Assembly (NCBI RefSeq): GCF_029714945.1
Contig: NZ_CP121634.1
Location: 5,415,001 to 5,479,000 of the forward strand
Direction: 5' to 3'
DNA: 64,000 nucleotides
Source: Bradyrhizobium sp. CIAT3101
GTDB lineage: Bacteria > Pseudomonadota > Alphaproteobacteria > Rhizobiales > Xanthobacteraceae
The notes beneath the pieces are model-generated. The model saw nothing but the letters and a program-made list of their open reading frames with translations, did not search any database and had not been told where the DNA came from. Shown here in pieces: positions 55,161 through 63,278 of the stretch (positions within the stretch are counted from its first letter, which is position 1; the number at the start of each line of letters is the position of its first letter). The position numbers and the translations under genes are program-made.

Positions 55161-56357
55161 ATGGCGCATGACGCACCCCAGGCCACCGGACCCTCGAAGC
55201 TCGTGATCCGCAATATCGGCCTGATCCTGTCCGGCGCGATGGAAAAGCCGATCCTGAATGGTGACACCATCGTCGCCGAGAACGGCAAGATCACCGCAAT
55301 CGGCCGCTTCAAGGACCTCAACACCGACGACGCCACCACCATTGTCGAGGCCAATGGCACCACCGTCGCGCCGGGCCTGATCGACAGCCACGTCCACCCC
55401 GTCGCGGGCGACTGGACGCCGCGCCAGAACCAGATCGGCTGGATCGACAGCAACCTCCACGGCGGCGTCACCACGATGATTTCCGCCGGCGAGGTGCACA
55501 TGCCCGGCCGGCCGCGCGACGTCGTCGGGCTGAAGGCCATGGCGATCTTCGCCCAGCGCGCATTCTGGAATCTGCGGCCCGGCGGCGTGAAGGTTCACGC
55601 CGGCGCACCCGTGATCGAATGCGAGATGGTCGAGGAGGATTTCAAGGAGCTGGCCGCGGCCGGCGTCAAGCTGCTCGGCGAAGTCGGCCTCGGCGGCGTC
55701 AAGGACGGCCCCACAGCGCGAAAAATGGTTGGCTGGGCGCGCAAATACGGCATCCAGAGCACCATCCACACCGGCGGCCCCTCGATCCCCGGCTCCGGCC
55801 TGATCGACAAGGACGTGGTGCTGGAGGCCGACACCGACGTGGTCGGCCATATCAACGGCGGCCACACGGCGCTGCCCGACGACCAGATCCGCTGCATCTG
55901 CGAGGGCTGCAAGCGCGGCCTCGAGCTCGTGCACAACGGCAATGAGCGCTCGGCGCTGTTCACGCTGCGCATCGCGCGCGAGATGGGCGACCTGCATCGC
56001 GTCATCCTCGGCACCGACGCGCCCGCCGGCTCCGGCGTGCAGCCGCTCGGCATCCTGCGCATGGTCTCGATGCTGTCCTCGCTCGGCGATCTGCCGGCCG
56101 AGATCGCGTTCTGCCTCGCCACCGGCAACACCGCGCGGATGCGGCAGCTCGATTGCGGCCTGATCGAGGTCGGCCGCTCCGCCGATTTCGTCATCATGGA
56201 CAAGGCGCAGCACTCGCCCGGCAAGAACATCCTGGAGAGCGTCCAGCTCGGCGACCTCCCCGGCATCGGCATGACCATCATCGATGGCATCGTGCGCACG
56301 CAGCGCAGCCGCAATACACCGCCAGCTGGGAGAGTGCCGGAAGTGGTGGCGAAGTAG
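55161..56357 (+). CDS. Enamidase-like amidohydrolase
   Basis: The 398-residue enzyme has the amidohydrolase metal motif PGLIDSHVHP (His77, His79), downstream histidines in STIHTGGPS and GHINGGHTALP, and the final Asp in LGTDAPAG. The sequence style is that of enamidase (EC 3.5.2.18), which opens 1,4,5,6-tetrahydro-6-oxonicotinate to 2-formylglutarate and ammonia in Eubacterium barkeri. The match is to family, not activity. AAGGAG precedes ATG. It converges on an operon that ends at its 3' side and contains a 6-hydroxynicotinate-reductase-like gene, which supports the assignment. Confidence 0.75.
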   Translation: MAHDAPQATGPSKLVIRNIGLILSGAMEKPILNGDTIVAENGKITAIGRFKDLNTDDATTIVEANGTTVAPGLIDSHVHPVAGDWTPRQNQIGWIDSNLHGGVTTMISAGEVHMPGRPRDVVGLKAMAIFAQRAFWNLRPGGVKVHAGAPVIECEMVEEDFKELAAAGVKLLGEVGLGGVKDGPTARKMVGWARKYGIQSTIHTGGPSIPGSGLIDKDVVLEADTDVVGHINGGHTALPDDQIRCICEGCKRGLELVHNGNERSALFTLRIAREMGDLHRVILGTDAPAGSGVQPLGILRMVSMLSSLGDLPAEIAFCLATGNTARMRQLDCGLIEVGRSADFVIMDKAQHSPGKNILESVQLGDLPGIGMTIIDGIVRTQRSRNTPPAGRVPEVVAK

Positions 56358-56373
56358 ACACGGAAAACAGTGC

Positions 56374-56463
56374 CGTAGGGTGGGCAAAGCGAAGCGTGCC
56401 CACCACTGCACTTGCAAGTAAAAGATGGTGGGCACGGCGCTTTGCGCCTTTGCCCACCCTACG
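56374..56463. repeat. 90-bp imperfect palindromic repeat between convergent genes
   Basis: Outer 16-bp arms CGTAGGGTGGGCAAAG/CTTTGCCCACCCTACG enclose inner 10-bp arms GTGCCCACCA/TGGTGGGCAC. The GTAGGGTGGGCAAAG...GCCCACC type is a recurrent intergenic element in Bradyrhizobium. Here it lies between the convergent enamidase-like and MarR genes and can act as a bidirectional terminator. Confidence 0.8.
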
Positions 56464-56469
56464 AGACCG

Positions 56470-56925
56470 TCACCGCAGCTTGTTCAGCAGCGCCATCAGC
56501 AGCTCGCGCTCTTTCGCATCGAGCGGGGCCAGCGTCTCGCGGGTGATCGCAATCGCGTTCGGCGCGAGCTTTTCCGCAAGCTGCTGACCGGCGCGCGTCA
56601 GGCTCACCAACAGGCGCCGCCCGTCCTCGGGATCCTGGCTGGTCTCGGTCAGGCCACGCGCGGTCAGGCGATCGATCACGCCCTTGATGGTGGCAACGTC
56701 CATCGCGGTCAGCCGCCCGAGCTGGTTCTGCGAGCACGGCCCGGTCTCGGCGAGCTTCGACAGCGCGGCCCACTGCGTCGGCGTCAGATTGGTGCCGATG
56801 TCGCGCGAGAAGATCGAGCTGTGGCGCTGCCAGACCTGGCGCAGGATGAAGCCGACCTGTTCGTCGAGCACGTAAGGCGGCTTGCCCTGCTTGACGCTCT
56901 TCTTCGCCGTGACGCTCCTCGCCAT
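56470..56925 (-). CDS. MarR-family regulator of the nicotinate-like locus
   Basis: The 151-residue winged-helix protein has LTPTQWAALSKLAETGPCSQNQLGRLTAMDVATIKGVIDRLTARGL and the wing DPEDGRRLLVSLT, the BadR/NicR-like style of aromatic-pathway MarR proteins. It begins 24 bp after livF and is the last gene of the operon. It is the natural candidate to bind the palindrome at 55068-55085. Its ligand may be the transported compound or a derived intermediate. Confidence 0.88.
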   Translation of the reverse strand: MARSVTAKKSVKQGKPPYVLDEQVGFILRQVWQRHSSIFSRDIGTNLTPTQWAALSKLAETGPCSQNQLGRLTAMDVATIKGVIDRLTARGLTETSQDPEDGRRLLVSLTRAGQQLAEKLAPNAIAITRETLAPLDAKERELLMALLNKLR

Positions 56926-56949
56926 CCCTGCGCTGCCCTTCCCTTGCCC

Positions 56950-57654
56950 TTACAACGACAGATGCGCGTCGCGGATATCCGGACGCGCGTCGAGCTCGGC
57001 CATGGTCCCGCCAAAGCAGATGCGGCCGCGCTCGATGATATAGGCGCGATCGGAGATCAACCGCGCAAAGTGCAAATTCTGCTCGGAGACGACGATGCTG
57101 ACGCCTTCCTTCTTCATGGTCAGGATGGCATCGACCATCTGCTCCACGATTTTTGGCGACAGGCCTTCCGAGGGCTCGTCCAGCAGCACCAGCGACGGAT
57201 TGCCCATCAGCGTGCGCGCAATGGTCAACATCTGCTGCTCGCCGCCGCTCATGCGGCCGCCCGGGCGATTCTTCATCTCGCCGAGGTTCGGAAACAGCGT
57301 GAAGAGTTTTTCGCGATCCCAGTGAGGTGCATTCGGTCGCTTGGGCTGGCGGCCGACCTCGAGGTTCTCCTCCACCGTCAGATCGGTGAAGATGCGGCGC
57401 TCCTCCGGCACATAGCCGAGCCCCTCACGCACGATCTCGTGCGTCGGCTTCGCCGAGACATCCTTGCCTTCGAACATGATCCGGCCGGTTCGCTGCGCGA
57501 CGAGCCCGACGATCGAACGAAAGGTCGTCGACTTGCCGGCGCCATTGCGCCCGAGCAGCGCCACCACCTCGCCCTCGCCGACCTCGAAACCGATGTCGAA
57601 CAGGATATGCGCGGGGCCGTAATGACTGTTGAGGTCTTGCACCGTGAGCTTCAT
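56950..57654 (-). CDS. livF: Branched-chain-type ABC transporter ATPase LivF
   Basis: The 234-residue protein has Walker A GRNGAGKST, the signature MSGGEQQM and Walker B LVLLDEPSEGLSP, in the LivF arrangement with a C-terminal VSEQNLHFARLISDRAYIIERG. It energises uptake with LivG. Its ATG overlaps the livG stop (ATGA). Confidence 0.95.
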   Translation of the reverse strand: MKLTVQDLNSHYGPAHILFDIGFEVGEGEVVALLGRNGAGKSTTFRSIVGLVAQRTGRIMFEGKDVSAKPTHEIVREGLGYVPEERRIFTDLTVEENLEVGRQPKRPNAPHWDREKLFTLFPNLGEMKNRPGGRMSGGEQQMLTIARTLMGNPSLVLLDEPSEGLSPKIVEQMVDAILTMKKEGVSIVVSEQNLHFARLISDRAYIIERGRICFGGTMAELDARPDIRDAHLSL

Positions 57655-58442
57655 GCCGAGGCCCCTTCGCGATGGCCGCCCTCGTAAAGCAGACCCTCGC
57701 CGAGATAGATCGCCTGCACCTGCGGATTGCCGCGCACCTCGGCCGGCGAGCCTTCGGCAATCAGCGTCCCCCGATTCAGCACGATGATGCGGTCGGCATG
57801 CTCGAACACCACGTCCATGTCGTGCTCGGTGAAGAGCACGCCGATCGACTTTTCCCGCGCGATCTGCGCGGTGAGCCGCATCAGCTCGACACGCTCGCGC
57901 GGCGCCATGCCGGCGGTCGGCTCGTCCATCAGGAGCAGTTTTGGATCGTTGGCAAGCGCCACCGCGAGCTCGAGCCGCTTGAGGTCGCCATAGGCAAGCT
58001 CGCCGCAGGGACGATCGGCATAGCCGCCCATGCCGACCAGCTCGAGCAGGCGGCCGGCCTCGCCGCGGTCGACATTCGGCGCCGAACCCCAGAGATTGAA
58101 CAGCTGCTTGCCGTGCGAGATCAGCGCGACCTGGACGTTCTCGCGCACGGTCATGGTGGCGAAAGTCGCCGTGATCTGGAAGGTGCGTCCAACGCCGAGC
58201 CGCCAGATCTCGCGCGGCTTCTTGCCGGTCGTCTCTTCACCCAGCAGGCGGACATGGCCGGTATCGGGCCGGTTCTGGCCGTTGAGCATGTCGAAGCACG
58301 TGCTCTTGCCCGCACCGTTCGGGCCGATCAGCGCCAGAATCTCGCCGGCGCGCAGCGAGAACGAGACGCCGCGCACGGCGTGGATGCCGCCGTAGGATTT
58401 GGTCAGGCCTTCGACCGCGAGAAGTGGGGGTGCGACGCTCAT
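57651..58442 (-). CDS. livG: Branched-chain-type ABC transporter ATPase LivG
   Basis: The 263-residue protein starts at MSVAPPLLAVEGLTKSYGG, with Walker A GPNGAGKST, the LivG-type insertion GVGRTFQITATFATMTVREN, and Walker B LLLMDEPTAGMAPRE (signature region ELAYGDLKRLELAVAL). The start is set by the four-base overlap with the permease stop; the long upstream frame is the permease antisense register, not coding. It works with LivF. Confidence 0.95.
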   Translation of the reverse strand: MSVAPPLLAVEGLTKSYGGIHAVRGVSFSLRAGEILALIGPNGAGKSTCFDMLNGQNRPDTGHVRLLGEETTGKKPREIWRLGVGRTFQITATFATMTVRENVQVALISHGKQLFNLWGSAPNVDRGEAGRLLELVGMGGYADRPCGELAYGDLKRLELAVALANDPKLLLMDEPTAGMAPRERVELMRLTAQIAREKSIGVLFTEHDMDVVFEHADRIIVLNRGTLIAEGSPAEVRGNPQVQAIYLGEGLLYEGGHREGASA

Positions 58443-60328
58443 TCGGCGGACTCGATCGGCTTGGCCAACAGGGACGATCCCGGCGGCGATGACTTCCTGC
58501 GGCGCTGCGCCAGCATCTCCAGCATGCCGACGATGCCCTTGGGGAAGACGACCACGATCAGCACGATGAAGCCGCCGAGCACGAGCTTTGACAGATCGGT
58601 CTGGCTCACCAGCCAGATGTTGAGCGCCTTGTAGACGATGGCGCCGATCACCCCGCCCGACACCGTCTCGACGCCGCCGAGCAGCACCATGACCAGCGCA
58701 TCGACCGAGAGCGAGATGCCGAGATTGTCGGGGAAGACACTGCCCTTGAGATAGGCGAACAGTGCGCCGCCGATGCCGGCGGTGGTGCCCGCGATGACGA
58801 ACGCCGTCCATTGGATTCGCTTGGCGTTGATGCCGACCGCCTCGCTGCGCAGCAGCGAGTCACGCGTGGCGCGGAGCGCATAGCCGAATGGCGAAAACAC
58901 CGCGATCCGCAGCGCAACGGTCACGAGCGCGGCGACGCCGAGCGCGAGCCAGTAGAAATGCGACGGGCTCGCCGCCCAGCTCGCAGGCCAGACACCGAGA
59001 ATGCCGTTGTCACCGCCGGTCACGCTGACCCACTGGAACGCGATCGACCACACGATCTGCGCGAAGGCCAGCGTCAGCATCGCAAAATAGACGCCGGAGA
59101 GCTGCACGGCGAAGAAGCCGAACACGGCAGCCCCCATGCAACCAAGCAGCGGTCCAAGCAAGAGGCAGACGATCATTGGCAGCCCCGCCATCTTGGCGAG
59201 GAAGGCGACGCCATAGGCGCCGAGGCCGAAATAGGCCGCGTGGCCAAAGGACGCGAGGCCGCCGACCGACATCAGGAAGTGCAGGCTGACGGCGAAGATC
59301 ACGAAGATCGCGATCTCCGAGCCGACGGTCAGCGCATAATTGCCGGCGAACAGCGGCAGCATGGCCGCGACGACCAGTGCTGCCAGCGAGGCGAGCCGCT
59401 CGTTCGATGTCAGCGGCCGCCAGGGATTGACGGTGAGACCCGGCGTCTTGCGCGCGGCCGCCTCCGGCTTGCCGAACAGGCCCCAGGGACGGACGATCAG
59501 CACCACGGCCATCACCAGAAAGACCAGGATGATGGAGATTTTCGGGAAGATGAGGATGCCGAAGGCGTTCAGCTCGGAGACCAGCACGGCCGCGACGAAC
59601 GCGCCGACGATGCTGCCGAGGCCGCCGATGACGACCACGACGAAGACCTCGACGATGATGCGCAAATCCATGGCGTGATGCACGGCATCGCGCGGGATCT
59701 GGAGTGCGCCGCCGAGCGCCGCCAGGAAGACGCCGACGGCGAACACGCTCGTGAACAGCCATTTCTGGTTGACGCCGAGCGCCGCGACCATGTCACGGTC
59801 CTGCGTCGCGGCGCGCACCAGCACGCCCCAGCGCGTGCGCTGGAACAGCAGCCAGAGAATGCCGAGCACGACAGGCCCGAGCGCGATCAGGAACAGATCG
59901 TAGCTCGGGATGTTCTGGCCGAAGAAATCGACTGCACCCTTGAAGCCGGGCGCACGGCGGCCGACGAGATCGTCGGGACCCCAGATCAGCACCACGAGAT
60001 CTTCGACCATCAGGGTCAGGCCGAATGTGCCGAGCAGCTGGAACAGTTCGGGGGCATGATAGATCCGCCGCAGCAGCACCATTTCGACGAGAACGCCGAT
60101 CAGCGCCACCGCGAGCGCCGCCAACACCACCCCGCCCCAGAAACCGAACGCACCGGAGAAGCGCTCGGTCAGCGTGAAGGCGATGTAGGCGCCGATCATG
60201 TAGAAGGCGCCATGCGCGAAATTCACGATCCGCGTCACGCCAAAGATGATCGACAGGCCCGAGGCCACCAGAAACAGCGACGCTGCGCTGGCGAGACCGG
60301 TCAGAAACTGTACGACGTAAAAGGCCAT
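58439..60328 (-). CDS. Fused LivH-LivM branched-chain-type permease
   Basis: The 629-residue protein joins two permeases usually encoded apart. Residues 1-290 are LivH (LTGLASAASLFLVASGLSIIFGVTRIVNFAHGAFYM). After a linker (about 290-315), residues 316-629 are LivM (SVGGLASFGHAAYFGLGAYGVAFLAKMAG, the EAA-like RDSLLRSEAVGINAKRIQWTAF loop). The frame is open throughout with no frameshift sign. It forms the membrane channel of this uptake system. Confidence 0.92.
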   Translation of the reverse strand: MAFYVVQFLTGLASAASLFLVASGLSIIFGVTRIVNFAHGAFYMIGAYIAFTLTERFSGAFGFWGGVVLAALAVALIGVLVEMVLLRRIYHAPELFQLLGTFGLTLMVEDLVVLIWGPDDLVGRRAPGFKGAVDFFGQNIPSYDLFLIALGPVVLGILWLLFQRTRWGVLVRAATQDRDMVAALGVNQKWLFTSVFAVGVFLAALGGALQIPRDAVHHAMDLRIIVEVFVVVVIGGLGSIVGAFVAAVLVSELNAFGILIFPKISIILVFLVMAVVLIVRPWGLFGKPEAAARKTPGLTVNPWRPLTSNERLASLAALVVAAMLPLFAGNYALTVGSEIAIFVIFAVSLHFLMSVGGLASFGHAAYFGLGAYGVAFLAKMAGLPMIVCLLLGPLLGCMGAAVFGFFAVQLSGVYFAMLTLAFAQIVWSIAFQWVSVTGGDNGILGVWPASWAASPSHFYWLALGVAALVTVALRIAVFSPFGYALRATRDSLLRSEAVGINAKRIQWTAFVIAGTTAGIGGALFAYLKGSVFPDNLGISLSVDALVMVLLGGVETVSGGVIGAIVYKALNIWLVSQTDLSKLVLGGFIVLIVVVFPKGIVGMLEMLAQRRRKSSPPGSSLLAKPIESAE

Positions 60329-60356
60329 CGGCGGTCCGGGTTAGGTCTGAATTTCA

Positions 60357-60486
60357 CCTCTCCCCGCTCTTGCGGGGAGAGGTCGGATCGCCCTTGCGAT
60401 CCGGGTGAGGGGCTCTCTCCACCATCGCGGAGCGTGGAGAGAGCCCCTCACCCCTACCCTCTCCCCGCGAAGGGCGGGGAGAGGGA
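60357..60486. repeat. Array of three to four hairpins between binding-protein and permease genes
   Basis: Successive perfect or near-perfect stems occur: CCTCTCCCCGC-TCTT-GCGGGGAGAGG (60357-60382), GGATCGC-CCTT-GCGATCC (60385-60402), GGGTGAGGGGCTCTCTCCAC with its complement, and CTCTCCCCGC/GCGGGGAGAG. The CTCTCCCC...GGGGAGAG element is a common Bradyrhizobium intergenic repeat. It separates the SBP gene from its permease and could keep SBP mRNA high relative to the membrane parts. Confidence 0.8.
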
Positions 60487-60500
60487 GAAGTGAAGACGCA

Positions 60501-61703
60501 TCAATCCTTCGGCCGCAGCTTCTCGACTTCGGCATCGCTCGGAAGATAGTCCGAGCCCTTCTTGTAGGAGAAGTCGACCATCACGCCCTTGCCGTCCTTC
60601 TGCGCGGTCTTGCCGACGAAGGCGCCCAGCGTCGACTGGTGGTCGATCTTGCGGAAGGTGATCTCGCCGAACGGCGACGGCATCGACAGGCCTTCAGCGG
60701 CTGCGATCATCTTGTCGGTGTCGGTCGAGCCGGCCTTGGCCAGGATGGCGGCAGCCGCCTTGATGGTCTGGTAGCCGACGATCGAGCCGAGACGCGGATA
60801 GTCGTTGTACTTGGCCTGGTAAGCCTTCAGGAACGCGTCGTGCTCGGGCGTCTTGATCGAGTACCAGGGATAGCCGGTGACGATCCAGCCATCCGGCGTC
60901 TCGTCCTTGAGCGGATCGAGATATTCCGGCTCGCCGGTCAGGAACGATACGACCTCGCGTCCCTTGAACAGACCGCGGGTGTTACCCTCGCGCACGAGCT
61001 TGACGAGATCGGGACCGAAGGTGACGTTGAGGATGGCTTCCGGATTGGCCTGCGCCACGGCCTGCACCACCGGACCCGCGTCGATCTTGCCCTGCGGCGG
61101 CCACTGTTCGTCGACCCACTGGATGTCAGGGCGCTTCTCCGACATCAACTTCTTGAACACCGCGACGGCCGACTGGCCGTATTCATAGTTCGGCGCGATG
61201 GTCGCCCAGCGCTTTGCGGGCAGCTTGCTGGCGGCTTCCACCAGCATCGCGGCTTGCATGTAGTTGGAAGGACGCAGGCGGAAGGTGTACTTGTTGCCCT
61301 TCGCCCAGGTCACGGCGTCCGTCAGCGGCTCGGCCGCGAGGAAGAAGACCTTCTTCTGGTTGGCGAAGTCAGAGACGGCGAGACCGATGTTGGACAGGAA
61401 CGTGCCCGTCAGCATCGCGACGCCTTCGCTGGAGACGAGCTCATTGGCCGCGGTCTGCGCATCCGCCGGCTTGCCGCCGTCGTCCTTGGAGACGACGACG
61501 AGCTTCTTGCCGTTGATGCCGCCGGCCGCGTTGATCTCTTCGACGGCGAGCTGCCAGCCCTTGCGGTAGGGCTCGGTGAAGGACGGCAGCAGCGAGTAGC
61601 TGTTGATCTCGCCGATCTTGATGTCCTCTGCCATGGCAGAATGACCCATGCCGGCAGCCAGAAGCGCAAAGGCCGCGCCGACAAAATAATTTCTTGCTCG
61701 CAT
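60501..61703 (-). CDS. Branched-chain-type ABC substrate-binding protein
   Basis: The 400-residue periplasmic protein has a signal peptide (AAFALLAAGMGHSAMA-E) and the Peripla_BP_6 fold (IKIGEINSYSLLPSFTEPYRKGWQLAVEEINAAGGINGKKLVVVSKDDGG). LivJ/LivK-type proteins of catabolic operons often bind aromatic or heterocyclic acids and amides rather than amino acids, so nicotinate-like compounds are plausible ligands. GGAGG precedes ATG. Confidence 0.93.
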   Translation of the reverse strand: MRARNYFVGAAFALLAAGMGHSAMAEDIKIGEINSYSLLPSFTEPYRKGWQLAVEEINAAGGINGKKLVVVSKDDGGKPADAQTAANELVSSEGVAMLTGTFLSNIGLAVSDFANQKKVFFLAAEPLTDAVTWAKGNKYTFRLRPSNYMQAAMLVEAASKLPAKRWATIAPNYEYGQSAVAVFKKLMSEKRPDIQWVDEQWPPQGKIDAGPVVQAVAQANPEAILNVTFGPDLVKLVREGNTRGLFKGREVVSFLTGEPEYLDPLKDETPDGWIVTGYPWYSIKTPEHDAFLKAYQAKYNDYPRLGSIVGYQTIKAAAAILAKAGSTDTDKMIAAAEGLSMPSPFGEITFRKIDHQSTLGAFVGKTAQKDGKGVMVDFSYKKGSDYLPSDAEVEKLRPKD

Positions 61704-61781
61704 CCCAACCTCCAGTTTTGAACTTTATCTCTCGACCACGATCGTGCGGGAGAAGCTGTGCCCGCCCCTCCGAACCGTCCC

Positions 61782-62366
61782 TTATTTCAAACCGTCTTCG
61801 CCCTTGATCTCCGCGACCGTCAGCCCGCCGACGCGCGGCAGCGGACGGCCACTGTCGGTGACGGCGACGGCGACCATGATCTCGTTGGCGCGTGGCGCAT
61901 CGTTGATCTGCACCTCCATGCCGTCGAAATGACTGCGCACGAAGGCCGCGTCCTTGTGGCCGAGCGGAATGTCCAGCGTCGTGCCGGGGCCGCTGCGCTT
62001 CTTCGACGACGGAATCAGCGCCGCCCCCTTGGTCAGGATCTTGCGCACCGGTGCGCCCATCTTGGGGTGGAGAATGGCGGCCGCATGTTCCAGCTCGCCG
62101 TTCTCGCCGACGGCGGCGGCCTTGCCGTAGCTCTGCGCCTTCGCACCATCGATGCCGAGTGCGGCGACCGCGCGCTTCGCCAGGAGATCACCAAGCTCCT
62201 CGCCGATCGCGATCAGCGGCGAAAGGTCCTCGACATATTTTCCGGCAAAGGGATTTTCGATCACGGCGATCGCGGCCGCGCGCCGGGTCGGCGGCGAGAC
62301 CTGGCGGCCCATCTCCATCTGCGTCTCTTCGACGACGGTGACGATCTTGCGGATGATCGCGCTCAT
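61782..62366 (-). CDS. DUF1185 'amino acid synthesis' family protein
   Basis: The 194-residue protein starts IIRKIVTVVEETQMEMGR and contains AVIENPFAGKYVEDLSPLI and HFDGMEVQINDAPRANEIMVAVAVTDSGRP, the DUF1185 pattern. The family has structures but no proven reaction. It lies 15 bp after UPF0280 and 78 bp before the SBP in the same operon, so it probably acts on the transported compound. Confidence 0.8.
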   Translation of the reverse strand: MSAIIRKIVTVVEETQMEMGRQVSPPTRRAAAIAVIENPFAGKYVEDLSPLIAIGEELGDLLAKRAVAALGIDGAKAQSYGKAAAVGENGELEHAAAILHPKMGAPVRKILTKGAALIPSSKKRSGPGTTLDIPLGHKDAAFVRSHFDGMEVQINDAPRANEIMVAVAVTDSGRPLPRVGGLTVAEIKGEDGLK

Positions 62367-62381
62367 GTTTCGCTTCCCTGT

Positions 62382-63278
62382 TCAGGCACAGACCGCGTTC
62401 TCCAGCACAAGCGGGCGCGGTCGTTGCTCTTCTATATCCTTGGTTCCGATGACAAGCATATCACCACAAAGCCGCAGCACGGCCCCCTCGATCAGTCCGC
62501 GATCGAATAATTGCCGTGCACATTCCGCGCCAGATTCCAGCGCCTTGGCGATCTCTTCTTGCGACAATTCACCGACATCGCGGGTGACGAGACGCGCACC
62601 GAGATCGCTGTCGGGCTGAAGCTCGTTTGCGGGTTGGCGGATGATGGCGGGATGCCCGGGCAGATCGACGGCGTTGGCGATCACAGTCGCGGCTGCATCG
62701 GCCTGCGAGGCCGTCGCCGCCAGCACGGTCACGGCATCGGCGATGCCGAGTGAGAAGCTGCGGCCGTGGCGTCCACTGGTCGCGATACCGCGCACCGGGT
62801 CATCCGCATCGACCCTCATGGCGCGCATCACGCCGTCGCGGTCCGGCCGATCCATCAGCCCCACCGAAAAATGCTCGCCCTGACCGAGATGCAGGGCGAT
62901 GTCGCCGCCATTGTTGACATAGACCCGGTCGAGCGACGCAGCGTCCAGCATCGCGCCGAGAATCTCTTCGGCCACGCTGCCCGCCACCGCGGCCATCGGC
63001 GTGATGAAGCCATCGGCGGCATAAGGCGCGACAGCGGCGTGCATGCGACGCGCGACCACGCCCTTCAGCGACGTCCGCCTCTCGGCAGCCGTCCGTAGCT
63101 CCGGCAGTTCCACGCAGAGCTCGTCGAGCAGACCGGTGAAGCGGCGCACTGCAGCCTCGTAAGCCGCGCGCACCTCGTGCTCGCGCCCCTTCGCCTCGAC
63201 GATCAGATCAATCGGTCCATCCTGCAAATGCAGCCGCCGGCCATCAGACAGCAATGCGATTTGCGGGAGCCGTGTCAT
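62382..63278 (-). CDS. UPF0280 family protein (ApbE-like fold)
   Basis: The 298-residue protein matches UPF0280: FTGLLDELCVELPELR, AAVAPYAADGFITPMAAVAGSVAEEIL, VYVNNGGDIALHL and GIATSGRHGRSFSLGIADAVTVLA, the last two resembling the flavin-transferase ApbE motifs. Its ATG overlaps the stop of the reductase-like gene (ATGA). As the known 6-hydroxynicotinate reductase holds a covalently bound flavin, a flavin-attachment role is an attractive inference. No direct evidence exists here. Confidence 0.82.
   Translation of the reverse strand: MTRLPQIALLSDGRRLHLQDGPIDLIVEAKGREHEVRAAYEAAVRRFTGLLDELCVELPELRTAAERRTSLKGVVARRMHAAVAPYAADGFITPMAAVAGSVAEEILGAMLDAASLDRVYVNNGGDIALHLGQGEHFSVGLMDRPDRDGVMRAMRVDADDPVRGIATSGRHGRSFSLGIADAVTVLAATASQADAAATVIANAVDLPGHPAIIRQPANELQPDSDLGARLVTRDVGELSQEEIAKALESGAECARQLFDRGLIEGAVLRLCGDMLVIGTKDIEEQRPRPLVLENAVCA

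Noticed and set aside
56424..56446. Possible sigma-54 promoter (GGCAC...TTTGC)
   Set aside because: It falls within the palindromic repeat between two convergent 3' ends and points into no gene start.
58811..60493. 560-codon plus-strand open frame over the permease
   Set aside because: Its composition (strings of Arg, Asp, His, Gln) and its position exactly antisense to the fused LivHM gene mark it as a GC artefact.
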